The notes beneath the pieces are model-generated. The model was not told the origin of the DNA. It saw only the letters and a list, made by a program, of their open reading frames with translations, and did not search any database. A DNA stretch of 64,000 nt from UBA7239 sp035430165 (GTDB lineage Bacteria; Pseudomonadota; Gammaproteobacteria; Pseudomonadales; UBA7239), in contig DAOMGE010000005.1 of the NCBI GenBank assembly GCA_035430165.1, positions 25,774 through 89,773 on the forward strand, read 5' to 3'. The position numbers and the translations under genes are program-made. Shown piece after piece: positions 26,484 to 36,269 of this stretch. Position 1 is the stretch's first letter. Each line of letters begins with the position of its first letter.

Positions 26484-27725
26484 TCACTCATAACGCAGCG
26501 CTTCTGCCGGCTGTATGGTCGACGCACGCCATGCCGGATAAAAAACCGCAACCAGGCACAGCAACAGGGCGAGTCCGGCAATGCCGACAGCCTGCTGCCA
26601 GTGCCAGTCACTCGGAATGTCTGCCACGAAAAAAACTTGTGGATCGATAAACTGCACCCCGGTCGCATGTTGCACCCAATGCATGATCGCGCCGAGGTTG
26701 ATAGCCAGCAAAGAACCGGAAACTGTGCCGATTCCAATACCAATGGCACCCATGGCCATGCCATAAATCAGGAAAATAGCCATGATCAATTCACGCGACG
26801 CACCAATGGTTCGCAACACGGCGATGTCCATTCGCCGGTCTGCAACCGCCATGGTCAGGATAGACACAAGGTTGAATACCGACACAGCAACAATCACCAG
26901 CAACATTAATGACACCATGATTTTTTCCATGCGCATGGCATTGAACAAGGTACTGTTTTCGTCACGCCAGCTTTTCAGGACAAATTTCCCGAACGCGGGC
27001 AACTGGCGCATGGCTTGCAAGTGTTCGGGTGCCTGCATCACATCGTCAAAGCGTAACTGCAAGGAATCGACACGACCGCCATATCGCAACAAGCGACCGG
27101 CATCGTCAAGATGCACATACAGTTGAGTGGAATCGAGTTGTGCACCAACGAAAAAAATCCCCACCACGGTGAAACGGCGACTGCGTGGAAATAGTCCCAG
27201 TGGCGTTACGCTGACGCGAGGTAACATCACGGTGATGCTATCCCCCACATCCACATGCAACTGTCTGGCCAGTGACTGACCCAGCACAGCACCGTACATG
27301 CCGGCTCGCAAATCCTGCCAGTTGCCTGCGACCATGCACTGCGCAATATCGGAAACTTTTGCTTCCAGTTCCGGATCAACACCCGACAATTCTGCGCCGC
27401 GTACACGATCAGCACTGGTGAGCAACACGCGTGCGCGGTCTTGCGGTGCCACGGCCTGCACAACGGGAATCGCACGAACCTCTGCTGCCAGTGCTCGCCA
27501 GTTTTCCAGGCCGTCGACAGCTGAAATTTGCCCATGCGGCACGGCATGCAGTATGCGGTTGCGCATTTCACCTTCGAATCCGTTCATGACAGAAAGCACC
27601 AGTACCATTGCCAGTACACTGACCGCCATGCCGAGAATCGACGCAAGTGAAAACAGGGAAACGAACTTGCTGCCCTTGCGGGCAGACAGGTAGCGCAGGC
27701 CTACGAGCCAGGACAGGGAATTCAC
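26484..27725 (-). CDS. lolC: Lipoprotein-releasing system permease LolC
   Basis: This is the first permease of the lolCDE operon, with a large periplasmic domain flanked by one plus three membrane helices. It starts at GTG 27725: AGGATGG lies about 8 bases upstream, the translation NSLSWLVGLRYLSARKGSKF matches the family N-terminus, and length becomes 413 residues as expected. A longer frame upstream is open but lacks family features. Key stretches are GMAVSVLAMVLVLSVMNGFE and DRRMDIAVLRTIGASRE, ending YPAWRASTIQPAEALRYE. Confidence 0.93.
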   Translation of the reverse strand: MNSLSWLVGLRYLSARKGSKFVSLFSLASILGMAVSVLAMVLVLSVMNGFEGEMRNRILHAVPHGQISAVDGLENWRALAAEVRAIPVVQAVAPQDRARVLLTSADRVRGAELSGVDPELEAKVSDIAQCMVAGNWQDLRAGMYGAVLGQSLARQLHVDVGDSITVMLPRVSVTPLGLFPRSRRFTVVGIFFVGAQLDSTQLYVHLDDAGRLLRYGGRVDSLQLRFDDVMQAPEHLQAMRQLPAFGKFVLKSWRDENSTLFNAMRMEKIMVSLMLLVIVAVSVFNLVSILTMAVADRRMDIAVLRTIGASRELIMAIFLIYGMAMGAIGIGIGTVSGSLLAINLGAIMHWVQHATGVQFIDPQVFFVADIPSDWHWQQAVGIAGLALLLCLVAVFYPAWRASTIQPAEALRYE

Positions 27726-27893
27726 GTCGTTGCCATCCTGGCGATAGTGGATCTGGATATCACAAGCAGCGTCCCCACGGGGAATATCGGACAACACATC
27801 GAGGCCGACAATTCTAGCAGAAGAGACTGCCGGAATAGGCGCAGCGCCATCGCGACGATTCCCGCGCCAGAGCGGATCGGGCATACTTGCGGC

Positions 27894-29510
27894 ATGACAT
27901 CAGCAGGCGACAAGCGCACATCTATACTGGTTACAGCGGGTTTGTGGCTGTGCCTCGCCGTGCTTTTTATTGCACTGCGATTTGATAACAGCGAACGGAT
28001 TTATTTCGCCATTGATGACCAGGTTGTCGTCTGGCTGGTAGATGACATCGTGAGCTCCGGCAACTGGCAACCGGACTGGTACCGCACGGCAGATAAAAGG
28101 CACACATCAGCTTATTTTGCCAGTGAAGCACAACGCACGGAAATTCCTCACGCACACCACTACAACTTTACGGCCCATATCCTGTTGTCGTCAGCCGCGA
28201 TAAAAATTATTCGCACAACCGGCTGTGACACACCGACGATCGTGCTGCTGCACCACATTGCGCTGTTCTGGGACACCATCAGCTGGTTGCTATTGATCAG
28301 TATCGCTTTCCGTTTCGGCGGCATGCCACTGGCACTGAGCAGCGCCCTGATCTACAGCGTGTTTCCGCTCACCGTACAAGGCAGTCACTACGCAAGACCG
28401 GATGCTTTCCTGACATGCATGGGCACAGCGCTCTTGTGGCTTGCCATGAACACAGCATTGTCCCGACTGCAACACTGGCGCTGGTTGTTGTTGAACGGAC
28501 TCGTGTTGGGAGCAGCCACTGCCGGTAAAGCCAGTCAGCTGATGCTGGGTATTTTCCCTGCGCTGGCAGCCAGCCAACAATGCTTGCTGGCCAGGCAACA
28601 CCGCAACCTGCATGATGCAGTCCGGATTATCGGCGATGGCCTGGTGCTGGCGGCTATCACTGCACTCGTACTCGGCTTCATGTTTTATATTGCCAATATT
28701 GCACCGGAAGATTTCTGGATCAGCCTGCAAAGCATACAACGTTACTACCAGCATCCCGGCCCGCCGGAATTACTGGAACACTACAGTTTTACTGGCCAAT
28801 TACTGACAATCGCCCGTTATTTCCTTGCGACATCTGGCTGGCCACTCGTGATTGCCATGCTGCTTGGCATACTGTCACTGGCAAGATGTAACGAAAAATT
28901 CCCGCTACTGCTGCTTGTACTGCCAATATTTTTTTTCACAGGCTATTTCGCCAGTGTGCCTGCTTTTTTTGATCGCAGTTTCTGTGCGCTGGCCGCTGCA
29001 ATGACGTTGCTGGCCGCTATCGGATCGGTTTCACTGTTGCAGCAGTTTCGCCACATACCTGCCATGCCACTGCTGACAGTATTGATCACCGCACTGGTCT
29101 GCTATCAACCTGTCGTTATCCAGTATCACTTGCAAGGTGATCACTTGCGGTCACATCACAACGATCATCGCCTCGCTTTCCAGCAACAACTGAAAAAGGA
29201 TTTCTCGGCTAAAACCGGTATCGATTTCTGGTTGAAAAATATCGACCGCAGCGATCTGTTTTCACAATCACTGCCACAAAAACCGGAAAACAATCGACGC
29301 ATTTATGTCGCGGAAGACCTGAACGACTGGAACTCCCGTGTTTACCTGCAAAAGTTACGTGACAACGGTTTCGTGCAGATTGCCGTTTATCACGGCGACT
29401 TTGCCGATATGCCCACCAACAGCCTGATCACCGTCCACGAAGCCGCCAGGTTTTATTATTTTGTGCGTGGTGATGAAGTGGCAGTGCCAGATCAATTCAT
29501 AACCAGATAG
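27894..29510 (+). CDS. GT-C family (GT39-like) membrane glycosyltransferase
   Basis: This is a 538-residue integral membrane protein with about 10-12 helices. The N-terminal loop carries acidic pairs (FAIDDQVV, LVDD), as in lipid-linked sugar transferases that use an aspartate in the first periplasmic loop. A SHYARPDAF stretch is also typical of this group. The C-terminus is a soluble domain of about 100 residues. Donor and acceptor are unknown. It diverges from lolC with 168 bases between. The ATG at 27894 starts a clear membrane anchor; upstream codons in frame look non-coding. There are no sugar-synthesis genes nearby. Confidence 0.72.
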   Translation: MTSAGDKRTSILVTAGLWLCLAVLFIALRFDNSERIYFAIDDQVVVWLVDDIVSSGNWQPDWYRTADKRHTSAYFASEAQRTEIPHAHHYNFTAHILLSSAAIKIIRTTGCDTPTIVLLHHIALFWDTISWLLLISIAFRFGGMPLALSSALIYSVFPLTVQGSHYARPDAFLTCMGTALLWLAMNTALSRLQHWRWLLLNGLVLGAATAGKASQLMLGIFPALAASQQCLLARQHRNLHDAVRIIGDGLVLAAITALVLGFMFYIANIAPEDFWISLQSIQRYYQHPGPPELLEHYSFTGQLLTIARYFLATSGWPLVIAMLLGILSLARCNEKFPLLLLVLPIFFFTGYFASVPAFFDRSFCALAAAMTLLAAIGSVSLLQQFRHIPAMPLLTVLITALVCYQPVVIQYHLQGDHLRSHHNDHRLAFQQQLKKDFSAKTGIDFWLKNIDRSDLFSQSLPQKPENNRRIYVAEDLNDWNSRVYLQKLRDNGFVQIAVYHGDFADMPTNSLITVHEAARFYYFVRGDEVAVPDQFITR

Positions 29511-29606
29511 CATAAGCTTACAAAAAAATAGTCCTTTGGTTATAAGTAAACCATTGCTAGCATGGCAGCCTTGAAATAAACGGCCACCACCACCGAAGGC
29601 GCCAAC

Positions 29607-30410
29607 ATGCAATTTGAAATTTTCGGCCTGCACCTGCAACTCGTTTATGCCCTGTCTGGCCTCGCTGTCGGCTTTATTGTCGGCATGACTGGCGTTGGCG
29701 GCGGCAGCCTGATGACACCCATCCTGCTCTACTTCGGTATTTCGCCCTCCACTGCCGTGGGTACTGATCTTCTCTACGCCGCTATCACCAAGTCCAGCGG
29801 CATCTATGTGCACCAGAAAAAAAGCAATATCGACTGGCGCATCACGGCCCTGCTGGCCACTGGTAGTCTGCCCGCTGCCGCATTGACTCTGTTGGTAATG
29901 CACCACATCGGTTTCGACAGCAAGAACGTCAACAGCACCATCAAGACAGCGCTGGGCTGCACACTGATCCTTACCGCAATTGCCATCGTTCTTAAACAGC
30001 AATTGCTCGACTGGAGCCATCGCAACGACGCCATTTTTACGCGCATGAGTGTAAAAGAGCGGGAGTTCGCCACGGTGATTACCGGCATCGTGCTCGGCGC
30101 CATGGTGACAATCACATCGATTGGTGCAGGTGCGCTCGGCACGGTAGCCCTGTTCCTGATCTACCCGATCCTGCCAGTGGCAAGACTGGTTGGCACCGAG
30201 ATTGCGCATGCGGTACCCCTGACACTGGTCGCAGGCCTGGGTCACGCGGGTGTCGGCAACGTGAACTGGGATTTGCTGGTTAACCTGCTGATCGGCTCAC
30301 TGCCCGGCATCTACATCGGCAGCCATTTGCCGAATGCTGTACCAGAAAAAGTGCTGCGCCCGGTTCTGGCCACCATCATGGTTCTGGTCGGCTCCAAACT
30401 GGTGATGTAA
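29607..30410 (+). CDS. TauE/SafE family permease (putative anion exporter)
   Basis: This is a 267-residue protein with about eight membrane helices. The family hallmark GFIVGMTGVGGGSLMTP and a second internal copy GAMVTITSIGAGALGTVALFL reflect the duplicated four-helix fold. The family includes sulfite and sulfonate exporters, but specificity is not readable here. It starts 97 bases after the glycosyltransferase gene and converges on the orphan membrane gene at 30415 with only 4 bases between. It may be linked by function to the sulfur-type regulator downstream, though it is on the opposite strand. Confidence 0.85.
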   Translation: MQFEIFGLHLQLVYALSGLAVGFIVGMTGVGGGSLMTPILLYFGISPSTAVGTDLLYAAITKSSGIYVHQKKSNIDWRITALLATGSLPAAALTLLVMHHIGFDSKNVNSTIKTALGCTLILTAIAIVLKQQLLDWSHRNDAIFTRMSVKEREFATVITGIVLGAMVTITSIGAGALGTVALFLIYPILPVARLVGTEIAHAVPLTLVAGLGHAGVGNVNWDLLVNLLIGSLPGIYIGSHLPNAVPEKVLRPVLATIMVLVGSKLVM

Positions 30411-30414
30411 AAAA

Positions 30415-31572
30415 TCAACGGTGTGCGATCAGCCATACACGAAGCGCCACAACAAAAAACACCAGCAATAGTGTGAACAACATCTGCAAGGGTTTGTTGC
30501 GGAAATACCAGCGCAGCAGATCCAGGCCTTTCTGCTCCTGTGCCTGCATCAATACCGGCGCCAGCCACTGCTGCAATTCATTCACATCAAATATCGACTG
30601 CTTTGGCAAGGCCGCCGGTTTACGGCGACCGATTTTTACCACGATACGGTCAATGGCTATCGACCCGCTGAACAAGAGAATGTCTCCTCCACGTCCTGTC
30701 GCCACTTTGCCTGTCATATCCCGCAAAATGACCCACTCACGCAGTACCCCGATTCCCATCCGGCGAATAAATCTTTCGGTTAACCAGGACGCCAGCAATA
30801 TCACCAGCAAGACACCTCCCTGCATCAGCAAAAAACGACGCAAGACTTCGCTCTGCATCGCGTGATCATCCATCGCGTATTCACTGGCAAACAGCAAGAG
30901 CGTATTCAGGCCTATCAACAGCACGACACCCATTCTTGCCATGCGGGCAAAACGCAAGCGACGCTCATTGAAAGCAATCCAGTGTATCGCCGGATCATCA
31001 ACAGACGGTTTTTCTGATTCGCCCTGCTGTTCCAAATTCGCGAGAGCCATCTCCGCCTGTGCTATTGCTTCTTCCCGATTGCGTTTACCAACAACTTTTT
31101 CCCCGATGAAGGCGGCAAAAAAACCGGCAACCAGCAAGAGCTTGAAGAGTAACCACCATTGTTTTTCCACTTTCTGGCTGTGCTGTTTTTTCGCTGCCAA
31201 TTCCTGCAACCAGGCTTCCAGCTCGTAAGAAACAAATTCACCCTGCAACTGGCCATCGGTGGTATAGCGCCAGATTTTCATCTGCTCCGCATCGGCCACC
31301 AGTAATGCATTACCAAACCACGCCACCGACATGGCATCCGATTGCACCGGCATGGTGAACGTCTGCAGAAAGTTACCTGCTTTATCGTATTTGACGAGCA
31401 GACCGTTACCCATGTTATTGCCTTGCTGCAAGACATAGCGCGCGTCATCTGTCGTGATAGCTTCGACGGGCCAGATGTGTCCGGTGCGTGAAGTAACAAC
31501 GCCATCCAGTGGCAAATGCTGCCATTCGGAGGCAGGAGCAAACCTGTTTTCCGATAATGGAATCAGTTTCAC
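30415..31572 (-). CDS. Membrane protein of unknown function
   Basis: I do not recognise this 385-residue protein. The first 130 residues are beta-rich and look like two or three propeller blades (GHIWPVEAITTDDARYVLQQ, GNALLVADAEQMKIWRY). A helix at about 143-160 follows, then a charged linker, a helix pair at about 213-265, a soluble stretch and a final helix near the C-terminus (LQMLFTLLLVFFVVALRVWL). It starts 64 bases after the ArsR-type regulator on the same strand, so it could be the last gene of that operon. An AT-rich hairpin lies between them. Confidence 0.6.
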   Translation of the reverse strand: MKLIPLSENRFAPASEWQHLPLDGVVTSRTGHIWPVEAITTDDARYVLQQGNNMGNGLLVKYDKAGNFLQTFTMPVQSDAMSVAWFGNALLVADAEQMKIWRYTTDGQLQGEFVSYELEAWLQELAAKKQHSQKVEKQWWLLFKLLLVAGFFAAFIGEKVVGKRNREEAIAQAEMALANLEQQGESEKPSVDDPAIHWIAFNERRLRFARMARMGVVLLIGLNTLLLFASEYAMDDHAMQSEVLRRFLLMQGGVLLVILLASWLTERFIRRMGIGVLREWVILRDMTGKVATGRGGDILLFSGSIAIDRIVVKIGRRKPAALPKQSIFDVNELQQWLAPVLMQAQEQKGLDLLRWYFRNKPLQMLFTLLLVFFVVALRVWLIAHR

Positions 31573-31604
31573 GGAAAAATCCTTTTATGATGTACAGATG
31601 ACTT

Positions 31605-31636
31605 TGCTCTTATGGAAAAATAATTTTTCCAAAAAA
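31605..31636. promoter_or_regulatory. AT-rich inverted repeat between ArsR gene and orphan membrane gene
   Basis: Two overlapping palindromes are visible: GGAAAAA-TAA-TTTTTCC, and AATAATTTTT-CC-AAAAAATTATT. The site is directly after the regulator's stop and upstream of the membrane gene start. It lacks GC pairs for a standard terminator, so it could be an operator or a weak transcript end. Confidence 0.35.
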
Positions 31637-31978
31637 TTATTGGCAAAAAAGCGTTTTTAACAAACCCATGACCTGTAACACCCGGTTATCCGCAATCCGG
31701 TAAAAAATGGTCTGCGATTGCCGGCGTGTTATCACCATACCTGCTTCACGCAACCAGGACAAATGCTGCGACAATGCAGAAGGCGACAAATCGACACGCT
31801 CGTTGATATCGCCCACACACAATTCCCCCTCCAGCAAGGCACAGAGAATCAGCAAACGCTGCTGGTTGGCCAGTGTCTTGAGGAAATCCGCCACATCACC
31901 GGCGCGCTGCCGCATATCATCCAGGGATGCTGCTGTAAAACCAGAGGGTACTTGCATGTTGTTACCCGAATTTATCAT
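31637..31978 (-). CDS. ArsR/SmtB repressor, SqrR/BigR/YgaV-like (persulfide-sensing type)
   Basis: This is a 113-residue winged-helix repressor. The recognition region is VDLSPSALSQHLSWLREAGMV, and the wing is RRQSQTIFYRI. Cys46 (RLLILCALLEGE) and Cys112 (LLKTLFCQ) are 66 residues apart, the same spacing as the reactive pair in SqrR (41/107) and BigR (42/108), which form a sulfide-chain bridge on exposure to persulfide. An extra Cys54 is present. The metal-site motif ELCVC of arsenic sensors is not complete (ELCVG). It is last of DUF2892-adaptor-pump-regulator, 13 bases after the pump gene, and probably represses that operon. Confidence 0.85.
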   Translation of the reverse strand: MINSGNNMQVPSGFTAASLDDMRQRAGDVADFLKTLANQQRLLILCALLEGELCVGDINERVDLSPSALSQHLSWLREAGMVITRRQSQTIFYRIADNRVLQVMGLLKTLFCQ

Positions 31979-31991
31979 CGCTGCAATACCT

Positions 31992-34900
31992 TCATACGAT
32001 ACGACGTCGCAAGAGACTGTAATACAGCAACGGAATCACTACCAGCGTCAACATGGTCGACACCAGCAAGCCAAAAATCAGGCTGATCGCAAGACCGTTG
32101 AAAATGGGATCATCCAGAATAAAAAACGCACCGGTCATGGCAGCCAGTGCCGTCAAGATGATCGGCTTGGCGCGGACACTGGCGGCCGAGATGACAGCAT
32201 CCTCCAGCGTCGCTCCCGTCGCAATGGCCTGATTCATGAAATCAACCAGCAGAATCGAATTGCGCACAATAATACCTGCCAGGGCAATCATGCCTATCAT
32301 CGATGTTGCCGTAAATTGTGCGCCTAACAAGGCATGCCCCGGCAATATACCGATGAGCGTAAACGCAATCGGCGCCATGATCACCAGCGGCACGGCATAA
32401 GAACGGAATTGCGCGACAACGAGCAGAAAAATCAGCAACAATCCCACTGAGTAAGCTGCACCCATATCACGAAATGTTTCGTAGGTAATCTGCCATTCAC
32501 CATCCCATTTCACGCTGTAGTCGGAACGACCCGATGGCTGGCGAATAAAAAACTGCTGCAGTGAATTGCCGAGTTTTCCCACCACGTCAAACATGCCATA
32601 CAGGGGACTATCGAGCTTGCCCGCCATATCGGCCGTCACATAAACAACTGGCAACAAATCCTTGTGATAAATCGTGTTTTCCCATTCTGCCTTGCGAACC
32701 TGTGTAACTTCCGATAACGGCACCAGCGCACCACTGCGACTGCGTACATGCACAGACAATACCCTGTCGATACCAGACTTGTCGGCAACGCCCAGTTCCA
32801 GCCGTACCGGTACCGGATGATTGGAAAAGGTGTCGTGCAGATAAGTGACATCTTCGCCGCCCAGACTGGCAGCAATCGCCGCAACGACGTCGCCTGGCGC
32901 CACACCCAGTTGTGCCGCTCGACTGCGATCGACAACTACCACCAGACGCGATGCATTATTTTCGATGCTGTCATCAATATCGACCAGTCCCTCTGTTTTT
33001 TCGAATTCAGCACGCAAACTCCGTGCAATGTTGATCTGTCCGGCATAATCAGGACCATATACTTCTGCCACCAGAGGTGCCATCACAGGTGGGCCTGGTG
33101 GAACTTCCACAACTTTCACAACCGCCTGATGTCTTGCCGCGATCGCTGTGAGTGATGCACGCGTCTCTCGCGCAATGCTATGACTATCGCGCTGGCGATG
33201 GTGTTTGTCCTGCAAATTAACCTGAATGTCACCGAGCTGGGGCGACTGACGCAAATAATACTGGCGCACCAGCCCATTGAAACCGATGGGTGCCGCTGTG
33301 CCAGCATACGCCTGTGCGGAAACCACTTCGGGCACAGTCAGTAAATAATCCACCATCTCCGACAAAACACGATTCGTATTTTCTACCGGCGTGCCTTCCG
33401 GCATATCCACAACCACCTGGAATTCACTCTTGTTATCAAATGGCAGCATCTTCAGTACAACCAGTTTTGCAACTGCCATACCCACCGATACGAAAATCAA
33501 TGCTACCAGCACGCCACCGAGCACGTAACGATTGCGTCGATTGCCGGCGCCGAGCAAAGGCGTCATCAATCGTGTGAAAAACCGCTGCAGTGTTTCTGTT
33601 CCGGATTTGGCATGTTCATTCGTTGTAACCGCATGCATGGAAGGATTTGTCATCAACTGGCTTTTCATCACAAAAAAATAAAGCCACGGCGTAAACGTGA
33701 ACGCAACCAGCAACGAGATCAGCATACCCATCGATGCATTGATCGGAATCGGACTCATATAAGGCCCCATCAGGCCAGACACAAACGCCATCGGCAATAG
33801 CGCGGCAATCACCGTGAATGTCGCGAGAATCGTGGGACCACCCACTTCGTCGACTGCAACAGGAATAGCTCTCAATAAAGTGGTATTACCATGACGCATG
33901 TGGCGATGGATATTTTCCACAACAACAATAGCGTCATCCACAAGGATGCCGATGGAAAATATCAACGCAAATAACGAAACCCTGTTAAGGGTAAAACCCC
34001 AGGCCCAGGACGCAAACAGGGTCATCATCAAGGTCAGCACCACTGCCGCACCAACCACGACAGCTTCGCGCCAACCCAATGCCAGCAGCACCAGCAACAC
34101 CACAGACGCCGTAGCAAAAAACAATTTCTTGATCAGGGTATTGGCTTTCTCATTGGCCGTAACACCATAGTTACGGGTGACACTGATACCTACACCGTCA
34201 GGAATCAATGTACCTTTCAGCTGATCAACACGCTTCAGGACATTGCCTGTTATCTCGACCGCGTTCTGCCCGGGTTTTTTGCCAATTGCGAGTGTCACCG
34301 CAGGAAAATGTTCCTGCAGATTTTTTTCTGCATGCCATACATAGGCATTATTTTCCGCAGGCCCTGCAACAACGTCTGCAACATCCTGCAGAAACACAGG
34401 ACGACCCTGATCCATACCGACTACCAATTCGGCGAGTTCGTCAGGTGTTGTGAAATACTCGCCTGCCTGGACAGGAATATATCCATCAGCACCAATCACC
34501 GCACCGGCCTGGGATGCGGTGTTGTTCAACAGCAATACCTGACGTAATTCGCTGATCGACAGCTGGTGTGACGCGAGTTTTTCCGGATCCAGCAACACAC
34601 GTACCACTTGCGACGCACTACCGATGGTCTCGATTTTGCGCGTACCGGGAACACGCTGCAATTCTGTTTCCAGCGCATGTGCAATCTGTTGCAAGTCAAA
34701 TGCACCACGCGCGGGATCACGCGTCCACAGCGTCAAATCCAGGACAGAAACATCGTCAATACTTCCGGGCTTTACCAGTACCCGCCCTATACCCAGATTG
34801 GCAGGACGCCAATCCTGATTGGAATAAATCGCGTTGTACAACTTCACCAGTGCTTCTGTGCGCGGCACACCCACCCTGAACTGTACAGTTAACACTGACA

Positions 34901-35219
34901 TACCGGGTCGTGACACGGAAAAGACATGATCAACCTGTTCAATCTCTGCCAGCACTTTCTCCATCGGTACAGTGACCTGACTTTCCACATCACCCACATT
35001 TGCGCCAACAAAAGGTACAAATACATTGGCCATGGTCACGTCAATTTGTGGTTCCTCTTCACGCGGTGTAATACCTGCAGCAAATAATCCCGACAACAAG
35101 CCGACCAGCGCCAGCAGCGGCGTCAACTGTGAACGGAAAAACATCCGCGCGATGCGACCAGACACACCCAATGCAACAACATCCTGCGGCCTGTTGGGGT
35201 CAGTTGATGTATCACTCAT
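31992..35219 (-). CDS. RND efflux pump permease (AcrB-type)
   Basis: This proton-driven inner-membrane pump of 1075 residues has the usual 12 helices and two large periplasmic loops. The proton-relay pair appears in GILVDDAIVVVENIHRH, with GIIVRNSILLVDF in the second half and a short soluble C-terminus. Substrates cannot be read. The start is the ATG at 35219 with AGGA upstream; it overlaps the adaptor gene by 8 bases, so translation is probably coupled. No outer-membrane TolC-like gene is in the operon, so it would use one encoded elsewhere. The dithiol ArsR gene downstream suggests induction by reactive sulfur or similar thiol stress. Confidence 0.92.
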   Translation of the reverse strand: MSDTSTDPNRPQDVVALGVSGRIARMFFRSQLTPLLALVGLLSGLFAAGITPREEEPQIDVTMANVFVPFVGANVGDVESQVTVPMEKVLAEIEQVDHVFSVSRPGMSVLTVQFRVGVPRTEALVKLYNAIYSNQDWRPANLGIGRVLVKPGSIDDVSVLDLTLWTRDPARGAFDLQQIAHALETELQRVPGTRKIETIGSASQVVRVLLDPEKLASHQLSISELRQVLLLNNTASQAGAVIGADGYIPVQAGEYFTTPDELAELVVGMDQGRPVFLQDVADVVAGPAENNAYVWHAEKNLQEHFPAVTLAIGKKPGQNAVEITGNVLKRVDQLKGTLIPDGVGISVTRNYGVTANEKANTLIKKLFFATASVVLLVLLALGWREAVVVGAAVVLTLMMTLFASWAWGFTLNRVSLFALIFSIGILVDDAIVVVENIHRHMRHGNTTLLRAIPVAVDEVGGPTILATFTVIAALLPMAFVSGLMGPYMSPIPINASMGMLISLLVAFTFTPWLYFFVMKSQLMTNPSMHAVTTNEHAKSGTETLQRFFTRLMTPLLGAGNRRNRYVLGGVLVALIFVSVGMAVAKLVVLKMLPFDNKSEFQVVVDMPEGTPVENTNRVLSEMVDYLLTVPEVVSAQAYAGTAAPIGFNGLVRQYYLRQSPQLGDIQVNLQDKHHRQRDSHSIARETRASLTAIAARHQAVVKVVEVPPGPPVMAPLVAEVYGPDYAGQINIARSLRAEFEKTEGLVDIDDSIENNASRLVVVVDRSRAAQLGVAPGDVVAAIAASLGGEDVTYLHDTFSNHPVPVRLELGVADKSGIDRVLSVHVRSRSGALVPLSEVTQVRKAEWENTIYHKDLLPVVYVTADMAGKLDSPLYGMFDVVGKLGNSLQQFFIRQPSGRSDYSVKWDGEWQITYETFRDMGAAYSVGLLLIFLLVVAQFRSYAVPLVIMAPIAFTLIGILPGHALLGAQFTATSMIGMIALAGIIVRNSILLVDFMNQAIATGATLEDAVISAASVRAKPIILTALAAMTGAFFILDDPIFNGLAISLIFGLLVSTMLTLVVIPLLYYSLLRRRIV

Positions 35220-36243
35220 GGCCACCGATCCTGTTAGCGGCGGACACACCGGCAGCTACCGGATCCAGCGCAACCTGCTCACCTTCCGACAGTCCAGCCA
35301 ACACTTCTTGCTGGTCGCCAAAACGGTTGCCCAGTCGCAGCTGTCGCAATTGCAGTCGCCCCTTCTGGTCGAGAACGTATGCACCGCTCACTTCGGATCG
35401 ATGTACCACACTGCTGGCAGGCACCAGCAAGCGGACATTTTCACCCGTCACCACGGCCACTTTGACGAATTGTCCCGGCTGTAATCCGGTAGTCTGGCCA
35501 GGTAAATCCAGCCGGAGATGCACCGTGCCCGTAACCGGATCTGCCTGGGGAAATAACAGGAATTTATCGGGCTTGATGATCTGGCCACTGTCAGCAACAA
35601 CACGGGCTTGTCGCCACGTTTCGACATGTTGCGCCACTGTCGATGGCAAGTCTGTCTCTACTCGCAAGGCATCGGGATCAAATCCACTCATCAATGGCTT
35701 GCCCGGCTGTACCGCCTCCCCCAACTCTACATAGCGAGCATAGACCTTGCCGCCGAAGGGTGCCTTCACCTCGGTGTAGGAGAGATTTTCTGTCGCCGCC
35801 TTCACAGCGGCTTCGGCACTGGCCAGCCGCGCCTGTGCGGCCTTGTAACTGCCACTGGTCCGGTCAAATTCCGCTTTAGCAATCAATTGCCGCGCTTGTA
35901 ATTCCTGTACGCGCTGGAATTCACGTCCTTGCACATCGGCATTGGCTCGCGCTTCCGCCAGCGTTGCCGCAGCCTGGCTGTATCCCTGCTGCTGTTGGGT
36001 GCTGACCAGTTTCAGGATTACCGCGCCCGCTGGCACCACATCTCCCACATCAAAGAGGATTTCCTGGACGCGGCCACTGGTTTCCGCAGAAACAGTTGAC
36101 TGGTGGACTGCCTGCACCCTGGCGTCAAACCATCGCTCCTGAGGTACGGTTGCCTGCTTTGCCGGTACCGTGACCAACTCTCCCGCCACCACATGGGACA
36201 CCCAGAGCATTGCCAACAACCCAAATCCACCAGACTTCTTCAT
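35212..36243 (-). CDS. RND efflux periplasmic adaptor (membrane fusion protein)
   Basis: This 343-residue adaptor links the RND pump to an outer-membrane channel. It starts at the ATG at 36243 (AGGA upstream), which exposes a clear signal peptide ending near VVAG; a longer frame would run into the DUF2892 gene. Domains in order: barrel-sandwich half (about 30-80), alpha hairpin (about 80-150), second lipoyl half (LSYTEVKAPFGGKVYARYVELGEAV), beta-barrel, then membrane-proximal domain (LLVPASSVVHRSE). The DUF2892 gene lies 26 bases upstream. Confidence 0.92.
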   Translation of the reverse strand: MKKSGGFGLLAMLWVSHVVAGELVTVPAKQATVPQERWFDARVQAVHQSTVSAETSGRVQEILFDVGDVVPAGAVILKLVSTQQQQGYSQAAATLAEARANADVQGREFQRVQELQARQLIAKAEFDRTSGSYKAAQARLASAEAAVKAATENLSYTEVKAPFGGKVYARYVELGEAVQPGKPLMSGFDPDALRVETDLPSTVAQHVETWRQARVVADSGQIIKPDKFLLFPQADPVTGTVHLRLDLPGQTTGLQPGQFVKVAVVTGENVRLLVPASSVVHRSEVSGAYVLDQKGRLQLRQLRLGNRFGDQQEVLAGLSEGEQVALDPVAAGVSAANRIGGHE

Positions 36244-36269
36244 ATTCTTATTCCTTATGCCCTGACGCT

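Noticed and set aside
27726..27884. Extended N-terminus for LolC
   Set aside because: The extra residues are polar and unlike the family. A GTG with a good ribosome site at 27725 gives the normal length and frees the divergent promoter region.
29355..30245. Open frame of about 296 codons antisense to the TauE/SafE gene
   Set aside because: It has no membrane or domain features, while the plus strand has a clear TauE/SafE protein.
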